Source: UBA7359 sp964523895 (GTDB taxonomy: Bacteria; Pseudomonadota; Gammaproteobacteria; Eutrophobiales; Eutrophobiaceae). Taken from it: DNA of 57,742 bases. Shown here piece after piece: positions 16,087-25,928 of this stretch. The notes under the pieces were generated by a model. That model worked only from the letters and a program-made list of their open reading frames with translations. It was not told where the DNA came from and made no database searches. Each line of letters begins with the position of its first letter. Position 1 is the stretch's first letter. Location: positions 1-57,742 of the forward strand of contig CAZGBJ010000016.1 of the NCBI GenBank assembly GCA_964523895.1, given 5' to 3'. A program made the translations under genes and the position numbers.

Positions 16087-17193
16087 GTGATGAGATCTAT
16101 GAGAACACATAAAACCTTATTAGTAGTTTTATTGCTGTTTAATTCAACATTTGTACTGGCTGAACGAATTAAAGATGTCGCTGATATTGCCGGTGTTCGT
16201 CAAAACCAGTTAATTGGTTATGGCCTGGTAGTGGGTCTGGATGGAACCGGTGATACATCTACACCTTTTACTACCCAAAGTCTGCAAAGTATGTTGAAAC
16301 AGTTTGGTATTTCTTTAGATACGGCGCCTACCTCACTAAAGAATATTGCCGCAGTTGTTCTTCATGCCATGCTTCCACCCTTTGCTAAACCGGGACAACA
16401 AATTGATATTACAGTCTCATCACTGAGCAATGCCAAGAGTTTACGTGGTGGCAGTTTGTTAATCTCACCATTAAAAGGTATCGATGGAAATATTTATGCG
16501 ATAGCACAAGGTAATGTCGTCGTAGGTGGTTTTGGTGTAGCGACTGATGATGGTTCCAGTATTTCTGTTAATGTGCCTAGTGCAGGTCGTATTCCTAATG
16601 GTGCAATTGTAGAAAGAACAGTACCTTCATCATTTGGGCAATCAAATTCAATCGTTCTTAATTTACATCGTCCTGATTTTACTACTTCAAATCGTATGGC
16701 AGATGCGATAAACGAATGGATTGGTCTTGGTACAGCACAAGCTGTTGACGGCACTTCAGTAAGAATTACTGCACCAGAAGATTATTCACAACGTGTTGCC
16801 TTTGCTTCATTGTTGGAAAACATTACCTTTGAACCAGGTTCTGCGCCTGCACGTGTCATCGTGAATTCAAGAACGGGCACAGTTGTCATAAGTAAACATG
16901 TCACTGTAGATGAGGCGGCGGTCTCACATGGTAGCCTGGTTGTTACTATCACAGAGAATCCGATCATTAGCCAACCAGGTGCATTTTCTGATGGTACAAC
17001 AGCGGTTATTCCATCTTCCGATATTTCTGTTGAACAAGAAGATAATCGAATGTTTTTATTTAATCCTGGCGTCTCACTGGATGATGTAGTTCGTGCTGTT
17101 AATCAGGTAGGCGCTGCACCGGGTGATTTAGTTGCGATACTCGAAGCATTAAAAGAAGCTGGCGCACTCAGGGCTGAACTTATCGTTATTTGA
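16087..17193 (+). CDS. flgI: Flagellar P-ring protein FlgI
   Basis: A 368-residue periplasmic P-ring subunit with a signal peptide (about residues 1-25, ending FVLA). The signature RIKDVADIAGVRQNQLIGYG is followed by GLVVGLDGTGD and the late VVISKHVTVDEAAVSHGSL. The frame opens at GTG 16087, with ATG at 16090 and 16099 as alternatives; the exact start does not change the mature protein. FlgI needs the FlgA chaperone encoded at 7685-8416. Confidence 0.95.
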   Translation: MMRSMRTHKTLLVVLLLFNSTFVLAERIKDVADIAGVRQNQLIGYGLVVGLDGTGDTSTPFTTQSLQSMLKQFGISLDTAPTSLKNIAAVVLHAMLPPFAKPGQQIDITVSSLSNAKSLRGGSLLISPLKGIDGNIYAIAQGNVVVGGFGVATDDGSSISVNVPSAGRIPNGAIVERTVPSSFGQSNSIVLNLHRPDFTTSNRMADAINEWIGLGTAQAVDGTSVRITAPEDYSQRVAFASLLENITFEPGSAPARVIVNSRTGTVVISKHVTVDEAAVSHGSLVVTITENPIISQPGAFSDGTTAVIPSSDISVEQEDNRMFLFNPGVSLDDVVRAVNQVGAAPGDLVAILEALKEAGALRAELIVI

Positions 17194-17214
17194 TACAGGG
17201 AATGGGATAACAAT

Positions 17215-18081
17215 ATGCAAACCGATCTTTCAAGCGCGAGTATATATACTGAATTCAGTGGGTTGAATAAGCTTAAACTGGCGGCTAAAAATGCTTCGCC
17301 TGAAGCACTTGAAGAAGTGGCTAATCAATTCGAAGCATTTTTTCTGAAAATGATGTTAAAGCAAATGCGTGATGCCAATTTAGGTGAAGGAATATTTGAT
17401 TCTGATCAATCACGCATGTATCAGGACATGATGGATCAACAGCTGTCACTGGATCTGGCTGGTAAACGAGGCTTTGGTATAGCAGATAGTATTATCAAAC
17501 AACTTCAACATACAGTTAATGCAAATAAGAAATCAGAAGGTTTAAATCCATTACCTGGACGTACTCATTTTAGTAAGACGATGTTAAAGCTGTCGCCTGA
17601 AATTCAGCTAAGAGAAAATAATTTTCAATCACCAAAAGAATTTATTAATGTCATGCGTCCTTATGCGGAAGATGCAGCGGATAAATTAGGTGTTCCGGCA
17701 AATATTTTGCTAGCGCAATCTGCTTTGGAAACAGGTTGGGGCAATAAAGTGATTCAACATAGTAATGGTCAAAATAGTCATAATCTGTTTGGTATAAAAG
17801 CCGATAGGCAGTGGCAAGGTCAACAAGTCAATGTCAGTTCACTGGAGTTTGTTGATGGCAAGGCGAAACGTGAATTTTCAAATTTCAGAGTATACGAATC
17901 CTATAAACAAAGTTTTGACGATTATGTCGAATTTATCAAAAGCAATGATCGATATCGTACGGCATTACAAAACGCCGGTGATGGTGCAGCTTATATCAAG
18001 ACTTTGCAGGATGCCGGCTATGCGACAGACCCTCAGTACGCAAGCAAAGTACTTAATATTATTAACCGTGAAGCAATCTAG
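17215..18081 (+). CDS. flgJ: Rod cap and peptidoglycan hydrolase FlgJ
   Basis: A 288-residue two-domain protein. Residues about 25-100 are the rod-cap domain (VANQFEAFFLKMMLKQMRDA). Residues about 140-288 are a glucosaminidase-type muramidase domain, with the likely catalytic Glu172 in AQSALETGWGN and HNLFGIKAD after it. The two-domain form is usual in beta- and gammaproteobacteria. It caps the rod and opens the cell wall for it to pass. Confidence 0.95.
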   Translation: MQTDLSSASIYTEFSGLNKLKLAAKNASPEALEEVANQFEAFFLKMMLKQMRDANLGEGIFDSDQSRMYQDMMDQQLSLDLAGKRGFGIADSIIKQLQHTVNANKKSEGLNPLPGRTHFSKTMLKLSPEIQLRENNFQSPKEFINVMRPYAEDAADKLGVPANILLAQSALETGWGNKVIQHSNGQNSHNLFGIKADRQWQGQQVNVSSLEFVDGKAKREFSNFRVYESYKQSFDDYVEFIKSNDRYRTALQNAGDGAAYIKTLQDAGYATDPQYASKVLNIINREAI

Positions 18082-18098
18082 AAATAAGGTGTTACGTA

Positions 18099-20030
18099 AT
18101 GTCGATATTAAGTTCAGCAATTAGCGGATTATTAACTTCACAACGAAGTTTGGCGACGGTTAGTCATAATATTTCCAATGTTCATACTGAAGGTTATAGT
18201 CGTCAACGTGTTGAGTTAGGCGCACGCGAAGCCCAGTTTATTGGTGTTGGTTATTTGGGCAGTGGTGTTCAGGCAACAGCCGTTACCCGGGTTGCCGATC
18301 AGTTTTTAAATACACAATTACGTACCAGCACCAGTAGTTCCAGTGATATTAATGCCTTTCTATCGTTAGCAACCCGAGTTGACAATATGTTAGCTGATTC
18401 AGAAACGGGTTTGAGTTCGACCTTGCAAAATTTCTTTGCATCAATTCAGGATGTTAATGATCTGCCTTCATCAGCAACATCACGCCAGGTTATGTTGAGT
18501 GAGGCTAACTCTCTGGCTACACGTTTTCAGTTTCTTGATCAGCGTTTGTCCGAGCTTGGAAATGAAGTGAAAATTCAGCTCAATGAAAATGTTCGTGATA
18601 TTAATACCCTGTCTAAATCAATTGCAGAAATCAATTTTAGCATTGTAGCCGCAACTGGCACTGCCGGTGGTCAACCGCCAAATGATTTACTCGATCAACG
18701 TGAAGTGTTACTGGTTGATTTGGCAGAACTGGTTTCTGTAAATACGATTGAACAGGCGGATGGTTCATTAAATGTCTTTGTTGGAAAAGGCTTGCCTTTA
18801 GTTATTGGTAATAATGCCAGCACCCTGGGCATCACCGAAACCTATGAAGGACATTATGAAGTTTCATTAGCAGATAGTTTTAGTTCCAGTCTTATTACTG
18901 ACAGCATCAGTGGTGGTTCGCTTGGTGGGCAAATTAATTTTCAATCACAATTGTTAGAACCCGCAAAAAATGCCCTGGGTCGTTTGGCAATCGGTTTAGC
19001 GGATACTTTCAATGATCAACATCGTCTAGGTGTCAATCTGGATGGCGATGTTAATACGGCTTTTTTTACAGTAGGGGTGCCGACGGTTGCCGCTTTAGGT
19101 TCAGCGCCAAATAATGTGACATCGGCAATCACCGATCCGAATCAACTTTCAGATAGTGATTATAATTTAACCTTTACCGGTGGTAATAATTACACTTTAA
19201 CGCGCTTAAGCGATAATACGACGACGGCAATCAATACCGGAGGCACTTCTCCCTTTACAACCTCTGCGATAGATGGTTTTACTTTAACGATTACTGCCGG
19301 TGCCTCAGTTAATGATCAATATATTATTCGTCCAACAATTAATGGTGCGAGTGACATCGCTGTTTTGGTAAATGATCCAAGAAAGATTGCAATGGCAGGT
19401 CCTTTGAAAGGAAGTGAAGCGGTTAATGGATCCGGTATACCGACTAATTTAGGTTCATCTGCAATCACTGATGTCAATATTTCATCCACAACAGGGGTTC
19501 CTCTAGGTTCAAACATTACTTTGACCTTTAATGCGGCACTTAATCGATTTGATATTACCGGCGGCGCGACCGGAACGCTGGCGTATAATCCCACGACAGA
19601 AAATGCAGGTAAGCAATTTATTATTGCCAGTGCTGGCAATGCGACTTTTACCATTTCAGGTGTGCCTCAAAATGGTGATTCATTTGTAATACAAAATAAT
19701 ACCGGTGCTGATGGTGACAATCGCAACGGTTTATCACTCAGTAATCTGGAATCAACCCGGTTGTTATTGAATAGTTCAGTTTCCTATCAGGATGCCTATG
19801 GGCAACTGGTTGCAAACACCGGTGCCACCACACGCCAATCTGAAATTAGTAGTGTGGCTTTGGCTGTTCTGGTAGATCAGACGGTTGAAGCACGCGAGAG
19901 TGTATCGGGTGTAAACCTGGATGAAGAAGCAGCGAATTTGCTTAAATTTCAGCAATCCTATTCAGCTTCTGCACAAATGATCAGTGTCGCTGATAATTTG
20001 TTTAATTCTTTAATCAACGTATTTAGATAA
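18099..20030 (+). CDS. flgK: Hook-filament junction protein FlgK (HAP1)
   Basis: A 643-residue protein. The N-terminal SAISGLLTSQRSLATVSHNI and SNVHTEGYSRQRVEL is the junction-protein signature. QPPNDLLDQREVLLVDLAEL follows in the second helical region. The C-terminal SGVNLDEEAANLLKFQQSY and SAQMISVADNLFNSLINVF complete the D0 helices. A variable middle (about 330-540) contains beta-rich repeats. Its chaperone FlgN is encoded at 6843. GGTG precedes the ATG by a short spacing. Confidence 0.95.
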   Translation: MSILSSAISGLLTSQRSLATVSHNISNVHTEGYSRQRVELGAREAQFIGVGYLGSGVQATAVTRVADQFLNTQLRTSTSSSSDINAFLSLATRVDNMLADSETGLSSTLQNFFASIQDVNDLPSSATSRQVMLSEANSLATRFQFLDQRLSELGNEVKIQLNENVRDINTLSKSIAEINFSIVAATGTAGGQPPNDLLDQREVLLVDLAELVSVNTIEQADGSLNVFVGKGLPLVIGNNASTLGITETYEGHYEVSLADSFSSSLITDSISGGSLGGQINFQSQLLEPAKNALGRLAIGLADTFNDQHRLGVNLDGDVNTAFFTVGVPTVAALGSAPNNVTSAITDPNQLSDSDYNLTFTGGNNYTLTRLSDNTTTAINTGGTSPFTTSAIDGFTLTITAGASVNDQYIIRPTINGASDIAVLVNDPRKIAMAGPLKGSEAVNGSGIPTNLGSSAITDVNISSTTGVPLGSNITLTFNAALNRFDITGGATGTLAYNPTTENAGKQFIIASAGNATFTISGVPQNGDSFVIQNNTGADGDNRNGLSLSNLESTRLLLNSSVSYQDAYGQLVANTGATTRQSEISSVALAVLVDQTVEARESVSGVNLDEEAANLLKFQQSYSASAQMISVADNLFNSLINVFR

Positions 20031-20038
20031 GATAAACG

Positions 20039-21250
20039 ATGCGAGTTTCAACCACCTATTTTACCCAGCGCGGCCTTGCTAGCATTCTCGATCAACAAAA
20101 ACAGCTTTCTATAATTCAGGAACAGATCTCATCAGGCAAACGTATTCTGAGACCTTCCGATGATCCCAGTGGTTCAGCTCAAATATTACGTCTGGAACAA
20201 GCTGTTGCAGTAACCAATCAATATCAACGCAATGCCGATAACGCCTTAAATAGATTAACGCTGGAAGAGGCTACACTTGATAGTGTACAAGATTCTTTAA
20301 TCCGAATAAGAGAAATCGCCATTCAGGGTGCTAATGCAGTATTGAGTAATGATGATCGCCTTGCTTTAGCACAGGAAGTGCGTGAACGATTAGAAGAACT
20401 GATAGGTCTTGCCAACACCCGCGACTCAAACCAGGAATTTTTATTTTCTGGTTACAATGTAACGACTAAGCCCATTAGTCAATCTGCCAGTGGCACGTTT
20501 ATTTATAATGGCGATCAGGGGCAGCGTGCTTTGCAAATAGCTTCAGGACGTCAGGTAAAAGATAGTGATTCAGGCAATGATGTTTTTGTTAACATTAAAA
20601 ATGGTAACGGCACATTTCAAACCAGTGCTAATGCCGGGAATGGTGGTACCGGAGTTTTTGATGTGGGTCAGGTCGTTGATCCCACGTCTTATGTTAATGA
20701 TACCTACACGATTACTATCGGTGGTACGGCAGGGAATTTAACCTATGGTGTTAGCGGTGCGACCAGTGGTGTCGTGATTGCTACAGGCACGGCATTTACC
20801 AGTGGCGGTACGATTCAGTTCAATGGTTTACAAACCGGAATTAGTGGTGCGCCAGTCGCAGGTGATACCTTTACCATACAACCAAGTACCACTCAGGATA
20901 TGTTCACCTCAGTTCAGAAATTAGTTACAGCATTGGAAACGACAACCAACAATTCTGCAGGACAGTCAGATATTCTGAATCAACTTAATCCCGCTTTAAG
21001 TGAAATTGATGAGGCTTTCGATAATATTACCCGCATTCGTACCAGTGTCGGTGCCAGATTGAAAACGATTGATGATCAGATTGATATTAATGTGGGTTTC
21101 AATATTGAAATGGAATCGACTTTATCTCAGGTTCGGGATCTGGATATTACCGAAGCTGCGGTTGAACTACAGTCGCGTTTAATTTCATTACAGGCAGCGC
21201 AAGCAACCTTTACTCGTATTCAGGGCTTATCACTTTTTAATCATCTATAG
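20039..21250 (+). CDS. flgL: Hook-filament junction protein FlgL (HAP3)
   Basis: A 403-residue flagellin-like protein. The N-terminal helix has RGLASILDQQKQLSIIQEQI, then SSGKRILRPSDDPSGSAQIL. RNADNALNRLTLEEATLDSV is the second helix. The C-terminal region ends AAVELQSRLISLQAAQATF. It links hook and filament. It follows flgK by eight bases, so the whole flgB-flgL row may be one transcript. A 298-base gap separates it from fliC. Confidence 0.95.
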   Translation: MRVSTTYFTQRGLASILDQQKQLSIIQEQISSGKRILRPSDDPSGSAQILRLEQAVAVTNQYQRNADNALNRLTLEEATLDSVQDSLIRIREIAIQGANAVLSNDDRLALAQEVRERLEELIGLANTRDSNQEFLFSGYNVTTKPISQSASGTFIYNGDQGQRALQIASGRQVKDSDSGNDVFVNIKNGNGTFQTSANAGNGGTGVFDVGQVVDPTSYVNDTYTITIGGTAGNLTYGVSGATSGVVIATGTAFTSGGTIQFNGLQTGISGAPVAGDTFTIQPSTTQDMFTSVQKLVTALETTTNNSAGQSDILNQLNPALSEIDEAFDNITRIRTSVGARLKTIDDQIDINVGFNIEMESTLSQVRDLDITEAAVELQSRLISLQAAQATFTRIQGLSLFNHL

Positions 21251-21407
21251 GCGTTTTACAGGCTTTTTTGCTTGAATTTAAAGTCGTTTTTGTCTTCATT
21301 TGATGAATAATAAACAAGGTGATTTCTTTAATTTTTACTGCCAAAAACCTGTTAATTTACTTTTATTTACCTTCTGATTCATTCTCATAATCATAGTGAA
21401 ATAAGGC

Positions 21408-21434
21408 TAAAGTTTTTTGGGGCCTTTCCGATAA
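21408..21434 (+). promoter_or_regulatory. Sigma-28 (FliA) promoter of fliC
   Basis: TAAA, 15 bases, then TCCGATAA; the fuller form TAAAGTTT-N11-TCCGATAA differs from consensus by one base. It lies about 115 bases before the flagellin ATG, leaving a roughly 105-base leader. The rest of the 298-base region (21251-21548) holds T-rich tracts but no gene that I can support. Confidence 0.88.
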
Positions 21435-21548
21435 GCTAACTGGAAGCAGTGAATAGTGATCTTTTTGATCGCTATATCTGCTAAAAATTAACCTTATTAA
21501 CCTTACTGTCGTTCGAAAAAGAGCAGTCAGGTTTGAAGGAGTACAACT

Positions 21549-22952
21549 ATGCCTCAAGTGATTAACACTAATGTAAACTCTCTGAATGCACGACGAAATC
21601 TGGATACTTCCGGTGCCGGTCTGGCAACGTCGTTACAGAGACTCTCTTCTGGTCTACGAATTAACAGCGCAAAGGATGATGCTGCGGGACTAGCTATTGC
21701 CAACAGGATTACTGCTCAAATTCGTGGTTTAAATCAAGCATCACGAAATGCAAATGACGGTATTTCATTGGCGCAAACGGCTGAAGGTGGTTTGGGTACT
21801 ATTACCAACAACCTACAACGTATTCGTGAGTTGGCAATTCAATCGGCTAACGCGACCAACAGTAGTTCTGACCGCGCAGCTCTACAAACTGAAGCAGCGC
21901 AGCTCATCGCTGAAATTGATCGTGTTGCGACAACCGCTAACTTTAACAGTGTCAACCTGTTAGACGGAACATTTTCATCGCAACAGTTCCAGGTTGGTGC
22001 CGATGCAAACCAAACCATTACACTTTCATCTATAGCCAGTGCACGAACGGCTGACTTAGGTTCCAGTTTTTCGGCCTCAGTGACTAGTGGTGTAGTAACC
22101 GCTAACGCGATTGATGCAGGTGATTTGATTGTTAACGGTGTAACTCTGGGTGCTGTAGGTACTAACGATGCGTCTACTTTAGCTACTGCTATTAATGGAT
22201 TGTCGGGTACCAATGTAACTGCGACTGCTAACTCATTGACGGTAGGTGGTGGTACCACCGGTACTACAGCGGGTACAGGAACGATTACTATCAACGGTAC
22301 TGCTACGGCTACGATTACGCTTGGTGGTACAGCTGCAACGAACAGAACCAATGTTGTTGCCGGTATTAATGCCATATCTGGTGCAACCGGAGTGACGGCG
22401 GTTGATGATGGTACTGGTGTGGATCTGGTGTCAGCGGATGGATCAAATGTGGTGCATTCATTTACTCAGGCATCGGGTACGTTTACTGCTACTACGACTG
22501 GTGTTGCTGCAGCTGCGACAACCCGTAGTACAGTAACCTTATCAACGACTAGTAGTGGTGGTATCACGTTAACTACATCTGGCACTATAGCCGATACCGG
22601 TTTTAGTGCTGCTACAACAGCGTCAACCTTGAGTGGTACGTCTATTTCTAATACCAATATCTCAAGTATCTCAGGCGCTAACTCTGCTATCACGTCGGTG
22701 GATTCGGCACTGAATGCAATCAACTCTTCCCGTGCAACATTAGGTGCTATTCAGAGTCGGTTTGAATCAGTGGTGAGTAACCTGGCGGTGACCTCTGAAA
22801 ACCTATCCGCTGCTCGAAGTCGTATTCAGGATGCGGATTTCGCCGCTGAAACAGCCGCATTGACAAAAGGTCAGATCTTGCAACAAGCAGGTATCTCAAT
22901 CTTGTCACAAGCAAATTCTCAACCACAATTAGTACTTTCATTATTACAGTAA
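21549..22952 (+). CDS. fliC: Flagellin FliC
   Basis: A 467-residue flagellin with AGGAG before the ATG. Conserved N-terminal D0/D1 (VINTNVNSLNARRNLDTSGA, RLSSGLRINSAKDDAAGLAI, RNANDGISLAQTAEGGL) and C-terminal D1/D0 (LSAARSRIQDADFAAETAAL, QILQQAGISILSQANSQPQL). The middle, about 170-390, is very rich in Thr, Gly, Ala and Ser. It contains flagellin-IN-like segments around GINAISGATGV. The low-complexity centre is the filament surface. It is the only flagellin gene in the window. Confidence 0.96.
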   Translation: MPQVINTNVNSLNARRNLDTSGAGLATSLQRLSSGLRINSAKDDAAGLAIANRITAQIRGLNQASRNANDGISLAQTAEGGLGTITNNLQRIRELAIQSANATNSSSDRAALQTEAAQLIAEIDRVATTANFNSVNLLDGTFSSQQFQVGADANQTITLSSIASARTADLGSSFSASVTSGVVTANAIDAGDLIVNGVTLGAVGTNDASTLATAINGLSGTNVTATANSLTVGGGTTGTTAGTGTITINGTATATITLGGTAATNRTNVVAGINAISGATGVTAVDDGTGVDLVSADGSNVVHSFTQASGTFTATTTGVAAAATTRSTVTLSTTSSGGITLTTSGTIADTGFSAATTASTLSGTSISNTNISSISGANSAITSVDSALNAINSSRATLGAIQSRFESVVSNLAVTSENLSAARSRIQDADFAAETAALTKGQILQQAGISILSQANSQPQLVLSLLQ

Positions 22953-22993
22953 TAATCAGAGTAATAATTAGTTTGAGTAGAGTAAAAGTAGTA

Positions 22994-23023
22994 ACGGTCG
23001 GGTTAATAGCCCGACCGTATTTT
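22994..23023 (+). terminator. Terminator after fliC
   Basis: A nine-base perfect stem (ACGGTCGGG with CCCGACCGT) closes a seven-base loop and is followed by ATTTT. The T-run is short, so partial read-through into flaG is likely. Confidence 0.75.
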
Positions 23024-23050
23024 AAAGTAAAAATTTAGGAGGTTATTATT

Positions 23051-23443
23051 ATGCCTACTGAAATCACCTCAGAAGCGAGACGTTTACAGTCTCGAGTTGT
23101 TGAGACCTCGCGAGTCCAGCAACAAAAAGCGGTGATTGAGGCAGATAGGATCGATGCACGGCAAACTTTGTCTGAGAATGAACAAACAGTGCCGCCTGCT
23201 AGGGAAAGTGGTCAACCATCACCACAACAATTGGAAAAAGCAACTGATGAACTGAATACGTATGTTCAGAGTTTGCAACGAGATTTACATTTTAGTGTCA
23301 ATGATGATACCGGTGAAACCATTATCAGAGTTGTCGATAGTGAGACACAGAAGACGATACGCACTATCCCCTCTGATGAATTTATCGAGGCATCAACACA
23401 GTTAAGTTCAAGTGTAGGAAAGTTGTTAAACGCGACTGTTTAG
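23051..23443 (+). CDS. flaG: FlaG family flagellar protein
   Basis: A 130-residue protein. A Gln- and Glu-rich, probably flexible N-terminal half is followed by the FlaG fold: LNTYVQSLQRDLHFSVNDD, TGETIIRVVDSETQKTIRTI, PSDEF. In Vibrio and Pseudomonas, flaG follows a flagellin gene and influences filament length. AGGAGG is eight bases before the ATG. It lies between fliC and fliD. Confidence 0.9.
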   Translation: MPTEITSEARRLQSRVVETSRVQQQKAVIEADRIDARQTLSENEQTVPPARESGQPSPQQLEKATDELNTYVQSLQRDLHFSVNDDTGETIIRVVDSETQKTIRTIPSDEFIEASTQLSSSVGKLLNATV

Positions 23444-23444
23444 T

Positions 23445-23460
23445 TGGTGTGAATTCTGCA
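23445..23460 (+). promoter_or_regulatory. Possible sigma-54 promoter of fliD-fliS-fliT
   Basis: TGGTGTGAATTCTGCA has the GG-N10-GC spacing, but the -24 box is TGGTGT rather than TGGCAT/C. It lies 40 bases before the fliD ATG. It is weaker than the other sites in the window. Confidence 0.4.
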
Positions 23461-23499
23461 TTGTTAGCTTAAAGAAACTGAACATATAAAGGAGTCGCT

Positions 23500-24921
23500 A
23501 TGATTTCTGTACCCGGTATCGGTTCCGGACTGGATATTAATGCCATTGTAACTGGTCTTGTTGCCGCTGAAGGCGACGCAAAGACAGCGTTACTGGCAAG
23601 TAAACGTTCTGATACAGAATCAGAAGTTTCAGTATTTGGTAGTTTAAAAAGTTTAGCTGCTACATTTCTTAGTTCTTCCACTATTTTGAAAACAGCTTCA
23701 AGCTATGAAACAAATACGGCCACTCCTGCTGATGCCACTGTTTATACTGCAACAACTTCTGGTTCTGTCGCCGCAGGTGTCTATGGTATTGAAGTTAGAG
23801 ATTTTGCCGAAGCTCATAAATTATTGACAGCCGGTTATACCGATGAAGATACGGTGGTCGGTACTGGTACCTTGACTATCAAAGTGGGTACTTCCAGTTT
23901 TAATGTTGCTATAGACAGTAGTAAAAATACCTTGGCAGGCATTCGCACTGCCATTAATGATGCAACAGACAATACCGGTGTGTCGGCAACGATTGCGAAT
24001 GTCGATGATGGTGCCGGCGGTACTGTCACAAAACTTATATTGAGTTCTGATAAAACCGGCGTAGCTAATGCCTTAACCATTACCGTGGATGATGATGATC
24101 TGGGTGATACCGATGCCTCAGGTCTATCCGCTTTTTATTATGATACTGCCGATGCAACCTCACCTGAACAGTTGACACAAATCAATGCAGCAGTTGACGC
24201 GGAAATTTATATTGAAGGTCAAAAAGTATTGAGTGCATCAAATACTGTGGTTGATGCGATTCAGGGTGTGACTTTGACTTTGTTGAAGGAAGATACCGGT
24301 AAGGTACATGATCTCACCATAGCAACTGATAAAGATACGATTAAAAGTAATATTGAGTTATTTATCTCAAATTACAATTCTTTAAATTCATTTATTAAAA
24401 ATATTACCGCATTTGATGCGGATACCGGTCAGGTGGGAATTTTGTTGGGTGATGCGACTGTCAGAAGTCTTAGTAGTCAGATTCGTAGCCAGATAAATCA
24501 AACTGTTACTGGCATTAGCGGTGCATATACGACACTGGTTGATCTTGGAGTAACAAGCAGTCTTGATGGCACATTGAAAATAGATTCTACCAAACTGGAT
24601 AACGCTTTAAGTTCTAATCTGAGTGATGTCGCCGATCTGTTTTCTTCTACAAATGGTGTTGCGACCAAGCTTGTCACGGCACTGACATCGTACACACAAG
24701 CAGATGGCATTATTGATAGCAAAACAAGCGGTTTAAACAAGACTATCGAAGGCGTAGATGATGATCTGCTTGATCTGGCACGTGAACTAGAGGGACTCGA
24801 AGCGCGTTTATTAACGCAATTTACAGCATTAGATCTTTTGGTGTCACAACTCAATTCCACAAGTAGTTTTTTGACGCAACAGTTTGATCAGCTGAAAGGT
24901 ATTTTCGATCAAAGACGATAG
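23500..24921 (+). CDS. fliD: Filament cap protein FliD (HAP2)
   Basis: A 473-residue filament cap. It has the N-terminal signature VPGIGSGLDINAIVTGLVAA and a long region of flagellin-hook-IN-like motifs (NTLAGIRTAINDATDNTGVS). The C-terminal conserved part includes LFISNYNSLNSFIKNITAFD. It ends with LLTQFTALDLLVSQLNSTSS and a last helix at FLTQQFDQLKGIF. FliD caps the filament and folds arriving flagellin. GGAG precedes the ATG. Confidence 0.95.
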   Translation: MISVPGIGSGLDINAIVTGLVAAEGDAKTALLASKRSDTESEVSVFGSLKSLAATFLSSSTILKTASSYETNTATPADATVYTATTSGSVAAGVYGIEVRDFAEAHKLLTAGYTDEDTVVGTGTLTIKVGTSSFNVAIDSSKNTLAGIRTAINDATDNTGVSATIANVDDGAGGTVTKLILSSDKTGVANALTITVDDDDLGDTDASGLSAFYYDTADATSPEQLTQINAAVDAEIYIEGQKVLSASNTVVDAIQGVTLTLLKEDTGKVHDLTIATDKDTIKSNIELFISNYNSLNSFIKNITAFDADTGQVGILLGDATVRSLSSQIRSQINQTVTGISGAYTTLVDLGVTSSLDGTLKIDSTKLDNALSSNLSDVADLFSSTNGVATKLVTALTSYTQADGIIDSKTSGLNKTIEGVDDDLLDLARELEGLEARLLTQFTALDLLVSQLNSTSSFLTQQFDQLKGIFDQRR

Positions 24922-24971
24922 GGTAAATTCTTATATAATGATAAAAATTAATTTAGTGAGGTTAAGGGAGT

Positions 24972-25415
24972 ATGAATAATCCAAATTTGGGAAATATTCT
25001 TGCATTAAAGGAATATAATAAAGTAAATCTTCAAACAGGTATTGAAAATGCTTCTCCGCATCGTTTAATTCAGATGTTGATTGATGGCGCTTTAGCAAAA
25101 CTTGCACAAGCCAAAGGACACATGAAATTAAATTCGACGGCTCAAAAAGGTGAGGATCTCAGCATGGCGATATCCATTATCGGTGGTCTGCGGGATAGTC
25201 TGGATCATGATAAAGGTGGAGAAATCGCCAGTAATCTTGATAGCTTGTATGAATATATGACGACGCGATTAATGGAAGCAAATGTTAATAATGATATTTC
25301 AATTCTGGATGAAATCCATGATCTATTAGCGGAAATCAAATTCGCATGGGATGCCATAGCCACACATCCAGCAACAGTGGCAAGTAAATCAGACCTGCAG
25401 CAGCCTGCAGCTTGA
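24972..25415 (+). CDS. fliS: Flagellin export chaperone FliS
   Basis: A 147-residue four-helix protein. It has ALKEYNKVNLQTGIENASPH, then RLIQMLIDGALAKLAQAKGH, the central FliS motif. LYEYMTTRLMEANVNNDISI and EIHDLLAEIKFAWDAI follow. It binds the flagellin C-terminus to block early polymerisation. It follows fliD by 50 bases and precedes a FliT-like gene. Confidence 0.94.
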   Translation: MNNPNLGNILALKEYNKVNLQTGIENASPHRLIQMLIDGALAKLAQAKGHMKLNSTAQKGEDLSMAISIIGGLRDSLDHDKGGEIASNLDSLYEYMTTRLMEANVNNDISILDEIHDLLAEIKFAWDAIATHPATVASKSDLQQPAA

Positions 25416-25436
25416 AGGAACAACAGGATATATCTC

Positions 25437-25757
25437 GTGATACGATCGAATGCCCAGGATAGTTTTATATCAATCATTAGTTCAGCTGAAAAGATCTATA
25501 GTCTAACGAAGAACATGGAACTGTCTGAACTCGAAACAAAACTTCCCGACTATACAAACAGAATCAAACAATATTTTCTGGGACTGGACAAGCAAGCATT
25601 GACAGAAACTGACATCGAAGATTTAAAACAGCTCATGTCTAAGCATGAAAAGATTGTCAGTGAAATGAATGAGGAGAAGAGAAAAATATCTAAAAATCTG
25701 AAACAATTACATACAGGTAAGGTAATGAAAAAATCCTATCCGCAAACAATAATTTAA
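25437..25757 (+). CDS. FliT-like small helical protein
   Basis: A 106-residue, charged, fully helical protein starting at GTG after AACAGGATATATCTC. There is no signal peptide or membrane segment. FliT, the chaperone of the FliD cap, is a helical protein of this size and lies after fliS in related genomes. Identity in this family is low, so position and composition carry the call. An alternative is an unrelated regulator. The following 170 bases contain the fleQ promoter region. Confidence 0.6.
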   Translation: MIRSNAQDSFISIISSAEKIYSLTKNMELSELETKLPDYTNRIKQYFLGLDKQALTETDIEDLKQLMSKHEKIVSEMNEEKRKISKNLKQLHTGKVMKKSYPQTII

Positions 25758-25855
25758 AGTTTAAAGCATTAGCCTAATCTACTGTTTAATATTTAAATTC
25801 CTCCCTCCATCTTCTGTTTTACCCAATTTCATTGTCTTTAATGTGCGACAAAATT

Positions 25856-25886
25856 TTGACTTTACTAGTTTCAACTGCTTAACTAT
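25856..25886 (+). promoter_or_regulatory. Possible sigma-70 promoter of fleQ
   Basis: TTGACT at 25856-25861 is a good -35 box. The -10 is poor: TTAACT after 17 bases or AACTAT after 19. No GG-N10-GC site is seen in this region, consistent with fleQ being the sigma-70 master gene in relatives. Confidence 0.35.
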
Positions 25887-25928
25887 GTCCTAAAAGCAAT
25901 AATAACTTATAGGAAAGGGAGTGCTCTT

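Noticed and set aside
21839..22375. 178-codon minus-strand frame inside fliC
   Set aside because: It is an artefact of the biased Thr/Ala codon use of flagellin; the plus-strand frame is unambiguous.
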